NCBI RefSeq assembly: GCF_015351075.1
Contig: NZ_JADKRS010000006.1
Coordinates: 62,001-126,000, forward strand
DNA: 64,000 bases
From: Clavibacter sp. VKM Ac-2873
Lineage (GTDB): Bacteria > Actinomycetota > Actinomycetes > Actinomycetales > Microbacteriaceae
Direction: 5' to 3'
Position numbers and translations under genes: made by a program. Of the stretch, positions 17,588-25,567 are shown piece after piece (position 1 is the stretch's first letter; every line of letters begins with the position of its first letter). The notes below the pieces were generated by a model. The model saw only the letters and a program-made list of their open reading frames with translations. It had not been told where the DNA came from and made no database searches.

Positions 17588-18355
17588 TCAGCGCTCCGCG
17601 GCCGCCTTCTCGCGCCTGGAAGTCGGGAGCGTCGCGGTCGTCGTGGTCGGCGCGGTCGACGCGCGCTCGGGCCGTTCCGCGACGGCCGCCTCGTCCGCCT
17701 CGCCGCCGTCACGACGCACCCCCCGCCGGGTCCCGCCGCCCGCCGGCCGTACGCGGCTCAGGGCCACGACGAACGCGGACACGCCCGCGAAGACCCCGGC
17801 CACGAGCGCCAGCCATGCGGTGATCTCGAACGGGACCCCGACCTGCGCGGGGTCCAGGAAGAAGTAGGGGTACCAGCCGACGCGCGGCCCGCGGACCTCG
17901 GTGAAGGCGCACCAGGCGACCGGGAAGAGCATCGCCCACCCGACCGCCGTCCAGGTGACGCGCGGACGGCCGGGCGCGATGGCCCAGTCGAGGAGCGCGT
18001 ACGCGGGGATCACGAAGTGCAGCAGCCGGCTCGACCACGGCACCTCGACGTAGTACGCCTGCGAGCTCGACTCGAGCACGATGAGGCCGAAGACCACGCC
18101 GGACACCACGACGTAGCTCAGCACCACGGCGCGCACGGCGGCCATGAGCGGGGGTTCGGCGCGGCCGCGCAGCGCGTGCAGGCCGGACGCCGCGAGGACG
18201 ACGACGCCGGCCATCCCGCTCTGCGTCGTGAAGTAGCTGAACCAGTTCTCGGCCGCGAAGGACGTGAAGCCCTGCACGTAGTCGAAGTCGGCGACCAGCG
18301 CGGCGACCACGACGATCGCGGCGACCACGCGCACGCCACCGAGGATCCTCTGCAC
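17588..18355 (-). CDS. Pr6Pr-family (FAR-17a/AIG1-like) membrane protein
   Basis: 255 residues from GTG with CGGAGA upstream. Six hydrophobic helices fill residues 5-205. Family-type motifs are FTSFAAENWFSYFTTQSGM (the 'N-x-F-S-Y-F-T-x-x-S/N' motif of Pr6Pr proteins), SRLLHFVIPAYALLDW and GWYPYFFLDPAQVG (the 'YPYxFLD' motif). The C-terminal ~45 residues are a charged cytoplasmic tail. The family is widespread in Microbacteriaceae; function is uncharacterised, with possible relation to membrane-bound hydrolases of the FAR-17a/AIG1 group. The -10-like TAGACT near 18396-18401 on the minus strand could serve it. Confidence 0.8.
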   Translation of the reverse strand: MQRILGGVRVVAAIVVVAALVADFDYVQGFTSFAAENWFSYFTTQSGMAGVVVLAASGLHALRGRAEPPLMAAVRAVVLSYVVVSGVVFGLIVLESSSQAYYVEVPWSSRLLHFVIPAYALLDWAIAPGRPRVTWTAVGWAMLFPVAWCAFTEVRGPRVGWYPYFFLDPAQVGVPFEITAWLALVAGVFAGVSAFVVALSRVRPAGGGTRRGVRRDGGEADEAAVAERPERASTAPTTTTATLPTSRREKAAAER

Positions 18356-18462
18356 GTGTCTCCGATCGCAGCCGACTCCGGGCAGGTCCGCCGCGTCCAG
18401 TCTACGAACGAGGTCTCACGATCGGCTCCGTGCCCTCGCGCGTCGCGCGCGGGAGCGGCAGG

Positions 18463-19479
18463 ATGACGCGCATGAGCCCTTCATCGCGATCCACCAGCCA
18501 GCAGGTGCAGTTCGCCTCCTTCGGCGGCGTCGACGTCCTCGAGGTCGTCGACGTCCCCCGGCCGTCGCCCGGCCCCGGCGAGGTGCTCGTCGAGGTCTTC
18601 GCGGCGGGCATCAACCACATCGAGGCCTACATCCGCCAGGGCAGGTTCCCCGACGAGGTGCCGACCGCCTTCCCGAACGGCCAGGGGAGCGACTTCGCCG
18701 GCTGCATCGCGGCCGTCGGCGAGGGCGTCACGCGCTTCAAGAAGGGCCAGGACGTCCTCGGCCACACCGTCATGGCCGCGCACGCGTCGCACGTGATCGT
18801 GCCCGCGGGCAACGTCGTCCTGAAGCCCGCGCAGCTCCCGTGGGAGGTCGCGGGGGGCCTGTTCCTCGCGGGCCTCGTCGCGCACGACGTGCTGCACGCG
18901 GTCACCGTGGGCGAGGGCGACACGCTCGTCGTCACCGCGGCGGCCGGCGGCGTCGGCAGCATCGAGGCGCAGCTCGCCATGCGGCGCGGCGCCCGGGTCA
19001 TCGGCACGTGCGGCGAGCGGAACTTCGACTACCTGCGCCAGATCGGGGTCACGCCCGTGGTCTACGGCGACGGCCTGGCCGACCGGATCCGGAAGGCCGC
19101 CCCGAACGGCGTGCAGGGCTTCGTGGACAACTTCGGCGGCGGCGAGCACGTGGCCGAGGAGCTGGGCGTGTCGGGGAAGCGCTTCAGCTCGAGCGACGAC
19201 CGGCGCGAGCTCGAGCTCGAGGCCGTCCTGCCGCCCGTGGAGGAGGACGACGTCCACCGCTCCCGCACGCTCGCGACCGTCGCGGACCTCGCGGCCAAGC
19301 GCGAGGTCGACGTGCTCGTCTCGGGCTTCTACCCGCTGGCCGAGGTGCAGGAGGCGTTCGACGACCTGGAGCGCAGGCACGCGCGCGGCAAGATCGTGCT
19401 CGGCATGCGGCCCGTGCACTACCCGGGCGACCGGCGCAGCACGGCGAAGGCGCGCGACGTGGCGGAGGGCCGCGCCTGA
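18463..19479 (+). CDS. Zinc-independent NADPH:quinone-reductase-type alcohol dehydrogenase
   Basis: 338 residues from the ATG at 18463 (GGGAG upstream); a second ATG three codons later is also possible. It is an MDR-superfamily protein: the N-terminal GroES-like domain has GGVDVLEVVDVPRPSPGPGE and AAGINHIEAYIRQGRFP; the Rossmann domain has DTLVVTAAAGGVGSIEAQLA with the AxxGxVG-type nucleotide loop. The catalytic-zinc ligands of classical ADHs are absent, placing it with quinone oxidoreductases. The C-terminus (ADLAAKREVDVLVSGFYPLA, then EVQEAFDDLE) is typical. It acts on an unknown carbonyl or quinone in the cytoplasm. It stands alone, divergent from the Pr6Pr gene. Confidence 0.82.
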   Translation: MTRMSPSSRSTSQQVQFASFGGVDVLEVVDVPRPSPGPGEVLVEVFAAGINHIEAYIRQGRFPDEVPTAFPNGQGSDFAGCIAAVGEGVTRFKKGQDVLGHTVMAAHASHVIVPAGNVVLKPAQLPWEVAGGLFLAGLVAHDVLHAVTVGEGDTLVVTAAAGGVGSIEAQLAMRRGARVIGTCGERNFDYLRQIGVTPVVYGDGLADRIRKAAPNGVQGFVDNFGGGEHVAEELGVSGKRFSSSDDRRELELEAVLPPVEEDDVHRSRTLATVADLAAKREVDVLVSGFYPLAEVQEAFDDLERRHARGKIVLGMRPVHYPGDRRSTAKARDVAEGRA

Positions 19480-19497
19480 CGCGGAGCGGGTGACGTC

Positions 19498-19520
19498 CGC
19501 CGGCGGGTTCCCCGCCGGCG
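19498..19520. terminator. Bidirectional terminator hairpin
   Basis: 10-bp perfect arms CGCCGGCGGG (19498-19507) and CCCGCCGGCG (19511-19520) around a TTC loop, lying exactly between two convergent genes. Confidence 0.6.
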
Positions 19521-20000
19521 TCAGCGCGCGACGACCTCGGCGGGCTCCGGCTCGGCCGGGGCCTCGATGTGCGCCTCGCGCCAGCGCAGCAGGTCGCGCA
19601 CCGCGGGCGACTCGTCGCACTCGAGCATCGCGACGGCCGCGCGCGGCGTCCGGTCGTTGACGGCGAGCCAGGAGCGCACGCGCTCGGAGGTGTCGCCGAC
19701 CAGCATCGTGAGCACGGCCGCCGGCGCCTGGGGGTTGCGGGCGAGGCACGCGCGGACGCCCTCGTCGGCGTCGCGCGCGAGCGCCCGCTGCACGTCGAGC
19801 GGCGCGTGCAGGCTGCTGGCCACGCTCTCCCGCACCTTCGGGTCGCGGTGCTCCGCGAGCAGGCGGAGCCGGCGGATCTTGCTGGGCGTGACCGCGGGGG
19901 CGGGATGCAGCGCGGCGGCCTGCTCCGCGGTGAGGACGGCGGGCGCGGTCCGATGCAGGGCCTCGAGCTGCGCGGCGGTGGTGAACCTGATGCACGACAT
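19521..20000 (-). CDS. Leucine-rich-repeat-variant (LRV) protein
   Basis: 159 residues. The middle of the protein consists of about four ~24-residue units: LLAEHRDPKVRESVASSLHA, then ALARDADEGVRACLARNPQA, then MLVGDTSERVRSWLAVNDRT, and the partial MLECDESPAVRDLLR. This is the LRV/HEAT-like pattern (L...d.d..VR..vA.N..tP) known from a nitrogen-fixation-linked Azotobacter protein and common in Actinobacteria. Such solenoids mediate protein contacts; no enzyme motif is present. The gene has a leaderless-type promoter and is divergent from the Nudix gene, only 40 bases away. Confidence 0.75.
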   Translation of the reverse strand: MSCIRFTTAAQLEALHRTAPAVLTAEQAAALHPAPAVTPSKIRRLRLLAEHRDPKVRESVASSLHAPLDVQRALARDADEGVRACLARNPQAPAAVLTMLVGDTSERVRSWLAVNDRTPRAAVAMLECDESPAVRDLLRWREAHIEAPAEPEPAEVVAR

Positions 20001-20006
20001 GCCCCG

Positions 20007-20012
20007 ACGCTA
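20007..20012 (-). promoter_or_regulatory. -10 box TAGCGT, leaderless promoter of the LRV gene
   Basis: On the minus strand TAGCGT is followed by CGGGGC and the ATG at 20000. Confidence 0.55.
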
Positions 20013-20040
20013 TCGAAGGTGCCCGTGAGATGGTGGGTCC

Positions 20041-20997
20041 ATGACCGCCGATCGCCCGCCCGAGCCCCCGCGCGGGGCGCATCGCGACAGCGGCGACGCG
20101 TGGGTCGAGAGCCCGGACGGCCAGCGGTTCTGGGGCGCGTTCGGCGCGGCGGGCCTGCTCGTCCACGACCCGGATCGCGGCGTCCTCCTCCAGCACCGCG
20201 TCGCCTGGAGCCACCACGGCGGCACGTGGGGCCTGCCCGGCGGCGCGCGGCACGCGGGCGAGTCCGCGGTCGACGGCGCCGCGCGCGAGGCGGCGGAGGA
20301 GGCCGGGGTGTCGCCCGCGGGGATCCGGCCCGTGCTCGCGACCGTGCTCGACCTCGGCTTCTGGAGCTACACGACCGTCACCGCGCGCACCATCCGCTCG
20401 TTCGAGCCCCGCGTCGCCGACGCCGAGAGCATCGAGCTGCGCTGGGTGCCGGTCGAGGAGGTCGACGGCCGCGAGCTGCACCCGGGCTTCGGGCGCGCCT
20501 GGCCGATGCTGCGCGACGAGCTCGCGCGCGAGGTCACGCTGGTCGTCGACACCGCGAACCTGCTCGGCTCCCGGCCGGACGGCTGGTGGCGCGACCGCGC
20601 CGGATCCACCTCCCGCCTCCTCGGCCAGCTCGACGCCCTCGCGCGCGACGGCCTCCCGGCCGCCGACCTCGGCCTGCCCGGCGACGTGCGGTGGCCGGAC
20701 GTCGTGGCCGTCGTGGAGGGGCACGCGCGCGACGCGGTCCTGCCCGCGGAGCCCGCGGCGGATCCCTCCTCGCCGACGCTGCGGGCGCCCGGCGTCGCCG
20801 TGGTCGAGGCCGCGGCGGACGGCGACGGCGAGATCGTGCGCGTCGTCGGCGCCGCCCGGGATGCCGGTCGCGAGGTCGTGGTGGTCACGGCGGACCGGGG
20901 GCTCGTCGCCCGGGTCGAGGCGCTCGGCGCCCGGGTCGTGGGGCCCGGTCGGGTCCGCGCGCTGCTCGACGCGCGCGCGGACCGCGACGCGGGCTAG
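20041..20997 (+). CDS. Nudix hydrolase fused to a NYN/PIN-like domain
   Basis: 318 residues. The Nudix domain (about 30-158) contains a perfect Nudix box G68-x5-E74-x7-REAxEEAGV90 after TWGLPGG, so a metal-dependent pyrophosphohydrolase of nucleoside-diphosphate-linked substrates is expected. Residues ~165-312 form a second domain: VTLVVDTANLLGSRPDGWWR (D170, N173), VVAVVEGHARD, then an acidic stretch ADGDGEIV and REVVVVTADRGLVARVEALG (D285). That is the layout of the NYN/PIN-like fold that in many actinobacteria exists as a free-standing protein labelled NTP pyrophosphohydrolase. The acidic residues typical of a metal-dependent nuclease are present. Substrate and purpose of the fusion are unknown. 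The stop shares CTAG with the convergent gene. Confidence 0.8.
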   Translation: MTADRPPEPPRGAHRDSGDAWVESPDGQRFWGAFGAAGLLVHDPDRGVLLQHRVAWSHHGGTWGLPGGARHAGESAVDGAAREAAEEAGVSPAGIRPVLATVLDLGFWSYTTVTARTIRSFEPRVADAESIELRWVPVEEVDGRELHPGFGRAWPMLRDELAREVTLVVDTANLLGSRPDGWWRDRAGSTSRLLGQLDALARDGLPAADLGLPGDVRWPDVVAVVEGHARDAVLPAEPAADPSSPTLRAPGVAVVEAAADGDGEIVRVVGAARDAGREVVVVTADRGLVARVEALGARVVGPGRVRALLDARADRDAG

Positions 20998-22601
20998 GCC
21001 GCGGGAGCCCGCTCGGCCGTCGTCGGCACGGGCGTCGCACCCGCCGGCAGGGCGGCGGACGCCGCGTCGACGATCGCCGACCGCCAGAGCGCGTGCAGCG
21101 CCTCCGCGGTCGGCCGGTCGCGGGCCGCGAGCACCCCGCCCGTCGCCGGGAACAGCGTGTCCTCGCCCTCCGCGTCGAGCACGACGCCGCCGGCCTCGCG
21201 CACGATGAGCGTGGCCGCGAGGTGGTCGACCGGCCCGAAGGAGCCGATCACCGCGCCGGCGCCGTGGCCGAGCGCGATGCCGGCGACCGTGAGGGTGCCG
21301 GATCCCATGACCCGCAGCGTGCACCAGCGCGCGGCGAGCGCGTCGAGCAGCGGCAGCATCCCCGGCCAGGGCGCGTGCCCGGCGAGCTCGGTGCTCACCA
21401 TGCGGCCGCGGAGCGGATCCGCGTCCCTCGCGTGCACGCCGCCCGGCTCGGCCGTCAGGTCGAGGCGCGCGCCGGCGGACCAGGCGCCCTCTCCGGCGGC
21501 GGCCTCGACGACGGTGCCGCGCCACGGATCCGCGACGACGCCCACCACGGGCGCGCCGTCGACCACGAGGGCGAGCGAGAAGCTCGTCCACGGCACGCCG
21601 TTCGCGAGGTTCGCGGTGCCGTCGACCGGGTCGAGGTACCAGCACGGGCGACCCGGCACGGCCTCGCCGCCGTACTCCTCGCCGACGAGCACGTGGTGCG
21701 GGAACTGCGCGGCGACGACCGCGCGCACGTCGCGCTCGACGGCCCGGTCGATCTCGGTGACGTGGTCGGCGGGGTTCGCCTTCGTCGTGACGGCGCCGAC
21801 CGCGTGGGAGCGGACGTGGTGCATGGCGCGCGCGGCGAGGTCCCGCGCGGCGGCGCGTGCCCGGGCGCGCTCGGTCGCGGGGGCGGACGCCCGCGCATCC
21901 GCGGCCGCCGGATCCACCTCCCGGCGCGCGAGCACGTCGAGCAGCGTCGCCAGCTCGTTCGTGGTGATCGCGTCCACGCCGATCGACGCGAGCCACTCCA
22001 TCTGCGACGGGTCGTCGACGGTCCAGCAGCCCACGCCGGCCCCGAGCGCGTGGACGGCGTCCACCAGCGCGCGGCCGACGATCAGGTGCGGCATGTTGAC
22101 GACCGCGGGCCGGAGCTCCGCGAGGTCGTCCGCGGTGGGCGGCTGCGGGTCGGCCCAGGGCAGCCAGATCACGGCGGTCGGGTCGAGCTCGCGGATCGCG
22201 CGCATGCCGTCGAGGTACCCGCACCAGGCGACGCGCGGCGAGCGCGGAGCGGCGGCCACGACCGCGTGGGCGGCGGCGGCCGGTTCGCCGGACGCCATGT
22301 CGATGACGAGCTCGACGTCCGTGCCGGCGAGGAGCTCGAGCGCGTCGACGAGGAGCGGGATCCGCAGCTCGCCGCCGCCGAGCGCGCGCACGTCGGCGAG
22401 GTCGAGGTCCCGCACCTGCGCGTCGACGCCCCAGAGGCGGTCGAGCGTGTCGTCGTGGAGGAGGACGACCTGGCCGTCGCGCGTGACGTGGACGTCGACC
22501 TCCACCGTCCGCGCGCCGGCCTCGGCCGCCGAGCGGAGGGCGGCGAGCGTGTTCTCGCGGTGCCGGGAGGAGTCGCCGCGGTGCGCGGTCGCGGCCGTCA
22601 T
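20994..22601 (-). CDS. Glycerophosphodiester phosphodiesterase-inositol monophosphatase fusion
   Basis: 535 residues. Residues 1-235 are a GDPD domain with AHRGDSSRHRENTLAALRSA, VEVDVHVTRDGQVVLLHDDT then LDRL, and GCWTVDD near its end; the catalytic His pair and metal-binding E-x-D are intact. After an Ala/Arg-rich helix, residues ~255-510 are an inositol-monophosphatase-family domain with VGEEYGG, DPVDGTANLANG and FGPVDHLAAT, where all three metal sites of the Li-sensitive phosphatase fold are kept. The start overlaps the ABC ATPase stop (ATGA), making it the last gene of the importer operon. A diesterase plus sugar-phosphatase in one chain suggests stepwise breakdown of an imported glycerophosphodiester such as glycerophosphoinositol; this is inference. 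Confidence 0.85.
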   Translation of the reverse strand: MTAATAHRGDSSRHRENTLAALRSAAEAGARTVEVDVHVTRDGQVVLLHDDTLDRLWGVDAQVRDLDLADVRALGGGELRIPLLVDALELLAGTDVELVIDMASGEPAAAAHAVVAAAPRSPRVAWCGYLDGMRAIRELDPTAVIWLPWADPQPPTADDLAELRPAVVNMPHLIVGRALVDAVHALGAGVGCWTVDDPSQMEWLASIGVDAITTNELATLLDVLARREVDPAAADARASAPATERARARAAARDLAARAMHHVRSHAVGAVTTKANPADHVTEIDRAVERDVRAVVAAQFPHHVLVGEEYGGEAVPGRPCWYLDPVDGTANLANGVPWTSFSLALVVDGAPVVGVVADPWRGTVVEAAAGEGAWSAGARLDLTAEPGGVHARDADPLRGRMVSTELAGHAPWPGMLPLLDALAARWCTLRVMGSGTLTVAGIALGHGAGAVIGSFGPVDHLAATLIVREAGGVVLDAEGEDTLFPATGGVLAARDRPTAEALHALWRSAIVDAASAALPAGATPVPTTAERAPAA

Positions 22602-23794
22602 CGCGCGTCGTCCGTCGCGATCGGCGCGGCGGACGCGGCGGCGGGCATGTGCGCGGCGGCCGGTGCCCGGTCGGGCACCAGGATCCCGTCGCGGTAGTGC
22701 CGCACCGCGCGGAGCGTCACGGGCCCTGCCTCCCCGACCGCGGGCGCGGATCCGGTGACGAGCGCCCGCACCTCCACGCCGCCCGCGTCGAGCACGAGCT
22801 CCTGGAAGTGGCCGTGCGGCAGCACGCGGCGGACGACCACGGACGTCGCGTCGGGCTCCGGCTGGGTGCCGCGCGGCGCGTAGGCCACGTCCTCGGGGCG
22901 GACGGCCCAGACGTCCGCGTCCGCGGAGGTCGGGACGAAGGCCGCGGGCGGGCCGGCCGTGAGCGTCTCGGGCGTCGTGCCCTGCAGGCGCGGCGCCGGC
23001 AGCAGGTTCATGCTGCCGATGAACGACGCGACCACGAGGGTCCGCGGCCGGGCGTACAGCTCGGTCGGCGCCGACACCTGCTCGATGCGGCCCTGGTGCA
23101 TGACGGCGACGCGGTCGGAGATCGCGAGCGCCTCGTCCTGGTCGTGCGTCACCATCACGGTGGTGATGCCCAGCCGCTGCTGGATGTCCCGGATCTCCTC
23201 GCGCACCTTCACGCGCAGCTTCGCGTCGAGGTTCGACAGCGGCTCGTCGAGGAGCAGGAGGTCGGGCTCCTGCACGATCGCGCGGGCGAGCGCGGCGCGC
23301 TGCTGCTCGCCGCCGGAGATGTGCGCGGGACGCGAGTGCGCGTGGTGCGCGAGGTTCACCGTCTCCAGCGCCGCCATGACCCGGCGGGCGACCTCGTCCT
23401 TGGGCAGCTTCCGCAGCGTGAGCGGGAACGCCACGTTCTTGAACACCGTGAGGTGCGGCCAGAGCGCGTAGTTCTGGAACACCATCGCGCTCGGCCGCTT
23501 GTCGGGGCCGGACGCGGTGACGTCGCGGCCGCCGATGACCACGGATCCGCGGTCGGGCTCGAGGAAGCCCGCGATCATGCGGAGCGTCGTGGTCTTGCCG
23601 CAGCCCGACGGGCCGAGGAGCGCGACGAGCTCGCCGCGCGCGACGTCGAGGTGGAGGTCGTCGACGATGGTGCGGCCGCCGAGGTCCTTGGACAGGCCCT
23701 GGATGACGAGACCGGACGGCGAGATGCTCGCGGTGCCGTCGTCGTGCGCGCGCGGGGGAGCGACGGTCGTGGGGGATGGGGCGGATGCGGTCAT
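22598..23794 (-). CDS. ABC importer ATP-binding protein (PotA/FbpC/PhnT type)
   Basis: 398 residues, ATG at 23792-23794. Walker A GPSGCGKTT, Q-loop MVFQNYALWPHLTV, signature ISGGEQQRAALARA, Walker B LLLLDEPLSNLDAKLR and H-switch VMVTHD are all intact. The C-terminal ~130 residues form a TOBE-type regulatory domain (WAVRPEDVAYAPRG). The organisation matches importers for iron, polyamines, 2-aminoethylphosphonate or organophosphates, so the family alone does not fix the substrate. It is the fourth gene of the operon; seven bases separate it from the upstream permease gene, and it overlaps the GDPD-phosphatase fusion. Confidence 0.9.
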   Translation of the reverse strand: MTASAPSPTTVAPPRAHDDGTASISPSGLVIQGLSKDLGGRTIVDDLHLDVARGELVALLGPSGCGKTTTLRMIAGFLEPDRGSVVIGGRDVTASGPDKRPSAMVFQNYALWPHLTVFKNVAFPLTLRKLPKDEVARRVMAALETVNLAHHAHSRPAHISGGEQQRAALARAIVQEPDLLLLDEPLSNLDAKLRVKVREEIRDIQQRLGITTVMVTHDQDEALAISDRVAVMHQGRIEQVSAPTELYARPRTLVVASFIGSMNLLPAPRLQGTTPETLTAGPPAAFVPTSADADVWAVRPEDVAYAPRGTQPEPDATSVVVRRVLPHGHFQELVLDAGGVEVRALVTGSAPAVGEAGPVTLRAVRHYRDGILVPDRAPAAAHMPAAASAAPIATDDAR

Positions 23795-23801
23795 GGCCGT
23801 C

Positions 23802-24617
23802 CTAACGGATCTGGAAGCCCTCGGCCAGACGCCCGCCCATGATGTAGCGGCGGGCGAGCAGGAGGAGGGCGACGGAGGGGATGGACAGCAGGATCGCGAA
23901 CACGGCGGCCACCTGCTTCGGGTAGTTGAGGACGAGCGAGTACATCTCGGTCGGCATCGTCATGAAGACGGGCGCGCCCACGAGGTAGGTGCCCTGGGCC
24001 TCGTCGAACGCGGCGAGGAACGACATGAGCACCGCGACGAGGATGCCCGGCAGCGCGAGCGGCAGGGTCACGCGCAGGAACGTGCGCGTGCGTCCGGCGC
24101 CCGCGTCGCGCGCAGCCTCCTCGAGGGAGCGCGGCACGGCGCTGAACGCGGCGGCCGGGATCCAGGTCATGAAGACGACCGTGCCGATGAGCTGCACGAT
24201 GACGATGCCCGCGACGGTGTTCATGAGGTGCAGCCCGTAGAAGAGCGACGCCATCGAGACGAAGAGGCCCATCTTGGGGAAGGCGTTCGTCGCGAACAGG
24301 CCGACCAGGAGGATCCGCCTGCCGGGGAACTCGTAGCGCGAGAACGCGTAGGCGGCGGGGAGGCACACGATCGCCGACACCAGCACCGTGAGCGGCGCGA
24401 AGTACAGCGAGTTCTTCACGGCCGCGGCGAGCTGGGCGTCCTCGAAGATCACCGACCACCAGTGCAGGGTGAGGCCGGCGGGAAGGAGGCTCGGGTAGTC
24501 CCACGACGTGGCGAACGCGTGCGCGGCCAGCCAGACGAGCGGTCCGAGGATGAACACGGCGACGAGCGCGAACAGCGCGGCGGTGGCCAGCGTGCGGGGG
24601 ATGGCGAGTGCGCGCAT
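23802..24617 (-). CDS. ABC importer permease (second subunit)
   Basis: 271 residues, six hydrophobic helices. It carries the BPD_transp_1 EAA loop SLEEAARDAGAGRTRTFLRV then TLPLALPGI, which docks to the ATPase. The ATG at 24615-24617 overlaps the stop of the preceding permease by one base (TGATG). The sequence SWDYPSLLPAGLTLHWWSVI before helix 2 fits the PhnV/PotC/FbpB-like C-permease type. It pairs with 24617-25567 to form the membrane channel. Confidence 0.88.
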   Translation of the reverse strand: MRALAIPRTLATAALFALVAVFILGPLVWLAAHAFATSWDYPSLLPAGLTLHWWSVIFEDAQLAAAVKNSLYFAPLTVLVSAIVCLPAAYAFSRYEFPGRRILLVGLFATNAFPKMGLFVSMASLFYGLHLMNTVAGIVIVQLIGTVVFMTWIPAAAFSAVPRSLEEAARDAGAGRTRTFLRVTLPLALPGILVAVLMSFLAAFDEAQGTYLVGAPVFMTMPTEMYSLVLNYPKQVAAVFAILLSIPSVALLLLARRYIMGGRLAEGFQIR

Positions 24618-25567
24618 CAGACGCGGCCCTCCTTCTTGGCGGAGCGGAAGTTGGCGCGCACGTAGAGGAACGCGATGCCGGAGGCCATCACGAACACCAC
24701 GACGGCCATCACGATGGACTGCTGGGGCTGGTTGAACGACGTGAAGTACTTCGAGATGTCGACGCCGAGCATGCTCGGCGCGTTGGCGCCCGTGAAGTAC
24801 GGCACCGTGAAGGATCCGAGCACGCCGATCGCCGTGAACGTCGTGGCGATCACGAGCGGGATGGCGGCGAGCGGCACGAGGATCCGCGTGATGATCGCGA
24901 GCGTGGAGGCGCCCGCGTCCTTCGCGGCCTCGATCATCGCGTCCGGGACGGCCTGGACGCCCGAGGTCGCCATGAGCGTGGCGAAGGGCAGGCTGGTCCA
25001 CACGGATCCGATGACGACCGCCACCGTGGTGTACCCGTAGGTCGGCCCCTCGAGGCCCACGAGCGCGAACACCGTGCGCACGAACCCGTCGCCCGAGTAG
25101 AAGGTGAGGATCGCCCACGACGCGATGACCACCGGGATGAACAGCGGCACCACCGCGAGCCCCGCGAACAGGGTCGCGAGCCGGCCGCCGCGGAGGCGAA
25201 GGTTGATGGCGATCGCGACCGCCATGACCAGCACGATCACGGTGGAGAGCACCGTCACGCCGACGGTCATGCCGAGGTCGCGGAGGAAGCGCGGGTCGCG
25301 GAACACGTCCGCGTAGGCGTCGAACGTGCCCCACCACTCGGTCGCGGTGTGCGTGCCGAGGCCGATGGAGGCGATGGTGCTGTTGAGCCCGCCCGTGTGG
25401 CCGAGGCTGAAGCCGATGGCGAGCACGACGGGGATCCCGACGAACACCGCGAGCAGCAGGGCGGGCGGCAGCGCGAGCGCCAGGCCGATGCCGGCGCGGC
25501 GGGCCTCCGAGGAGACCCGCCGCGCTGCACCGGCCCGGGCGCGGAGCCCGGACCGGACGGCCGTCAC
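24617..25567 (-). CDS. ABC importer permease (first subunit)
   Basis: 316 residues from a GTG at 25565-25567 that overlaps the stop of the binding-protein gene (GTGA). Six helices lie after a 30-residue basic N-terminus. The EAA loop is AMIEAAKDAGASTLAIITRI then LVPLAAIPL. The motif is slightly altered at its start (VPDAMIEAAKDAGA) but usable. PhnU/PotB-like. Translational overlap with both neighbours argues for stoichiometric synthesis of the transporter. Confidence 0.88.
   Translation of the reverse strand: MTAVRSGLRARAGAARRVSSEARRAGIGLALALPPALLLAVFVGIPVVLAIGFSLGHTGGLNSTIASIGLGTHTATEWWGTFDAYADVFRDPRFLRDLGMTVGVTVLSTVIVLVMAVAIAINLRLRGGRLATLFAGLAVVPLFIPVVIASWAILTFYSGDGFVRTVFALVGLEGPTYGYTTVAVVIGSVWTSLPFATLMATSGVQAVPDAMIEAAKDAGASTLAIITRILVPLAAIPLVIATTFTAIGVLGSFTVPYFTGANAPSMLGVDISKYFTSFNQPQQSIVMAVVVFVMASGIAFLYVRANFRSAKKEGRV

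Noticed and set aside
16807-17712. Longer start for the GyrA-tail-like protein
   Set aside because: The upstream 57 codons are almost all Arg/Pro/Ala, unlike coding sequence; the ATG at 17541 gives a sensible domain start.
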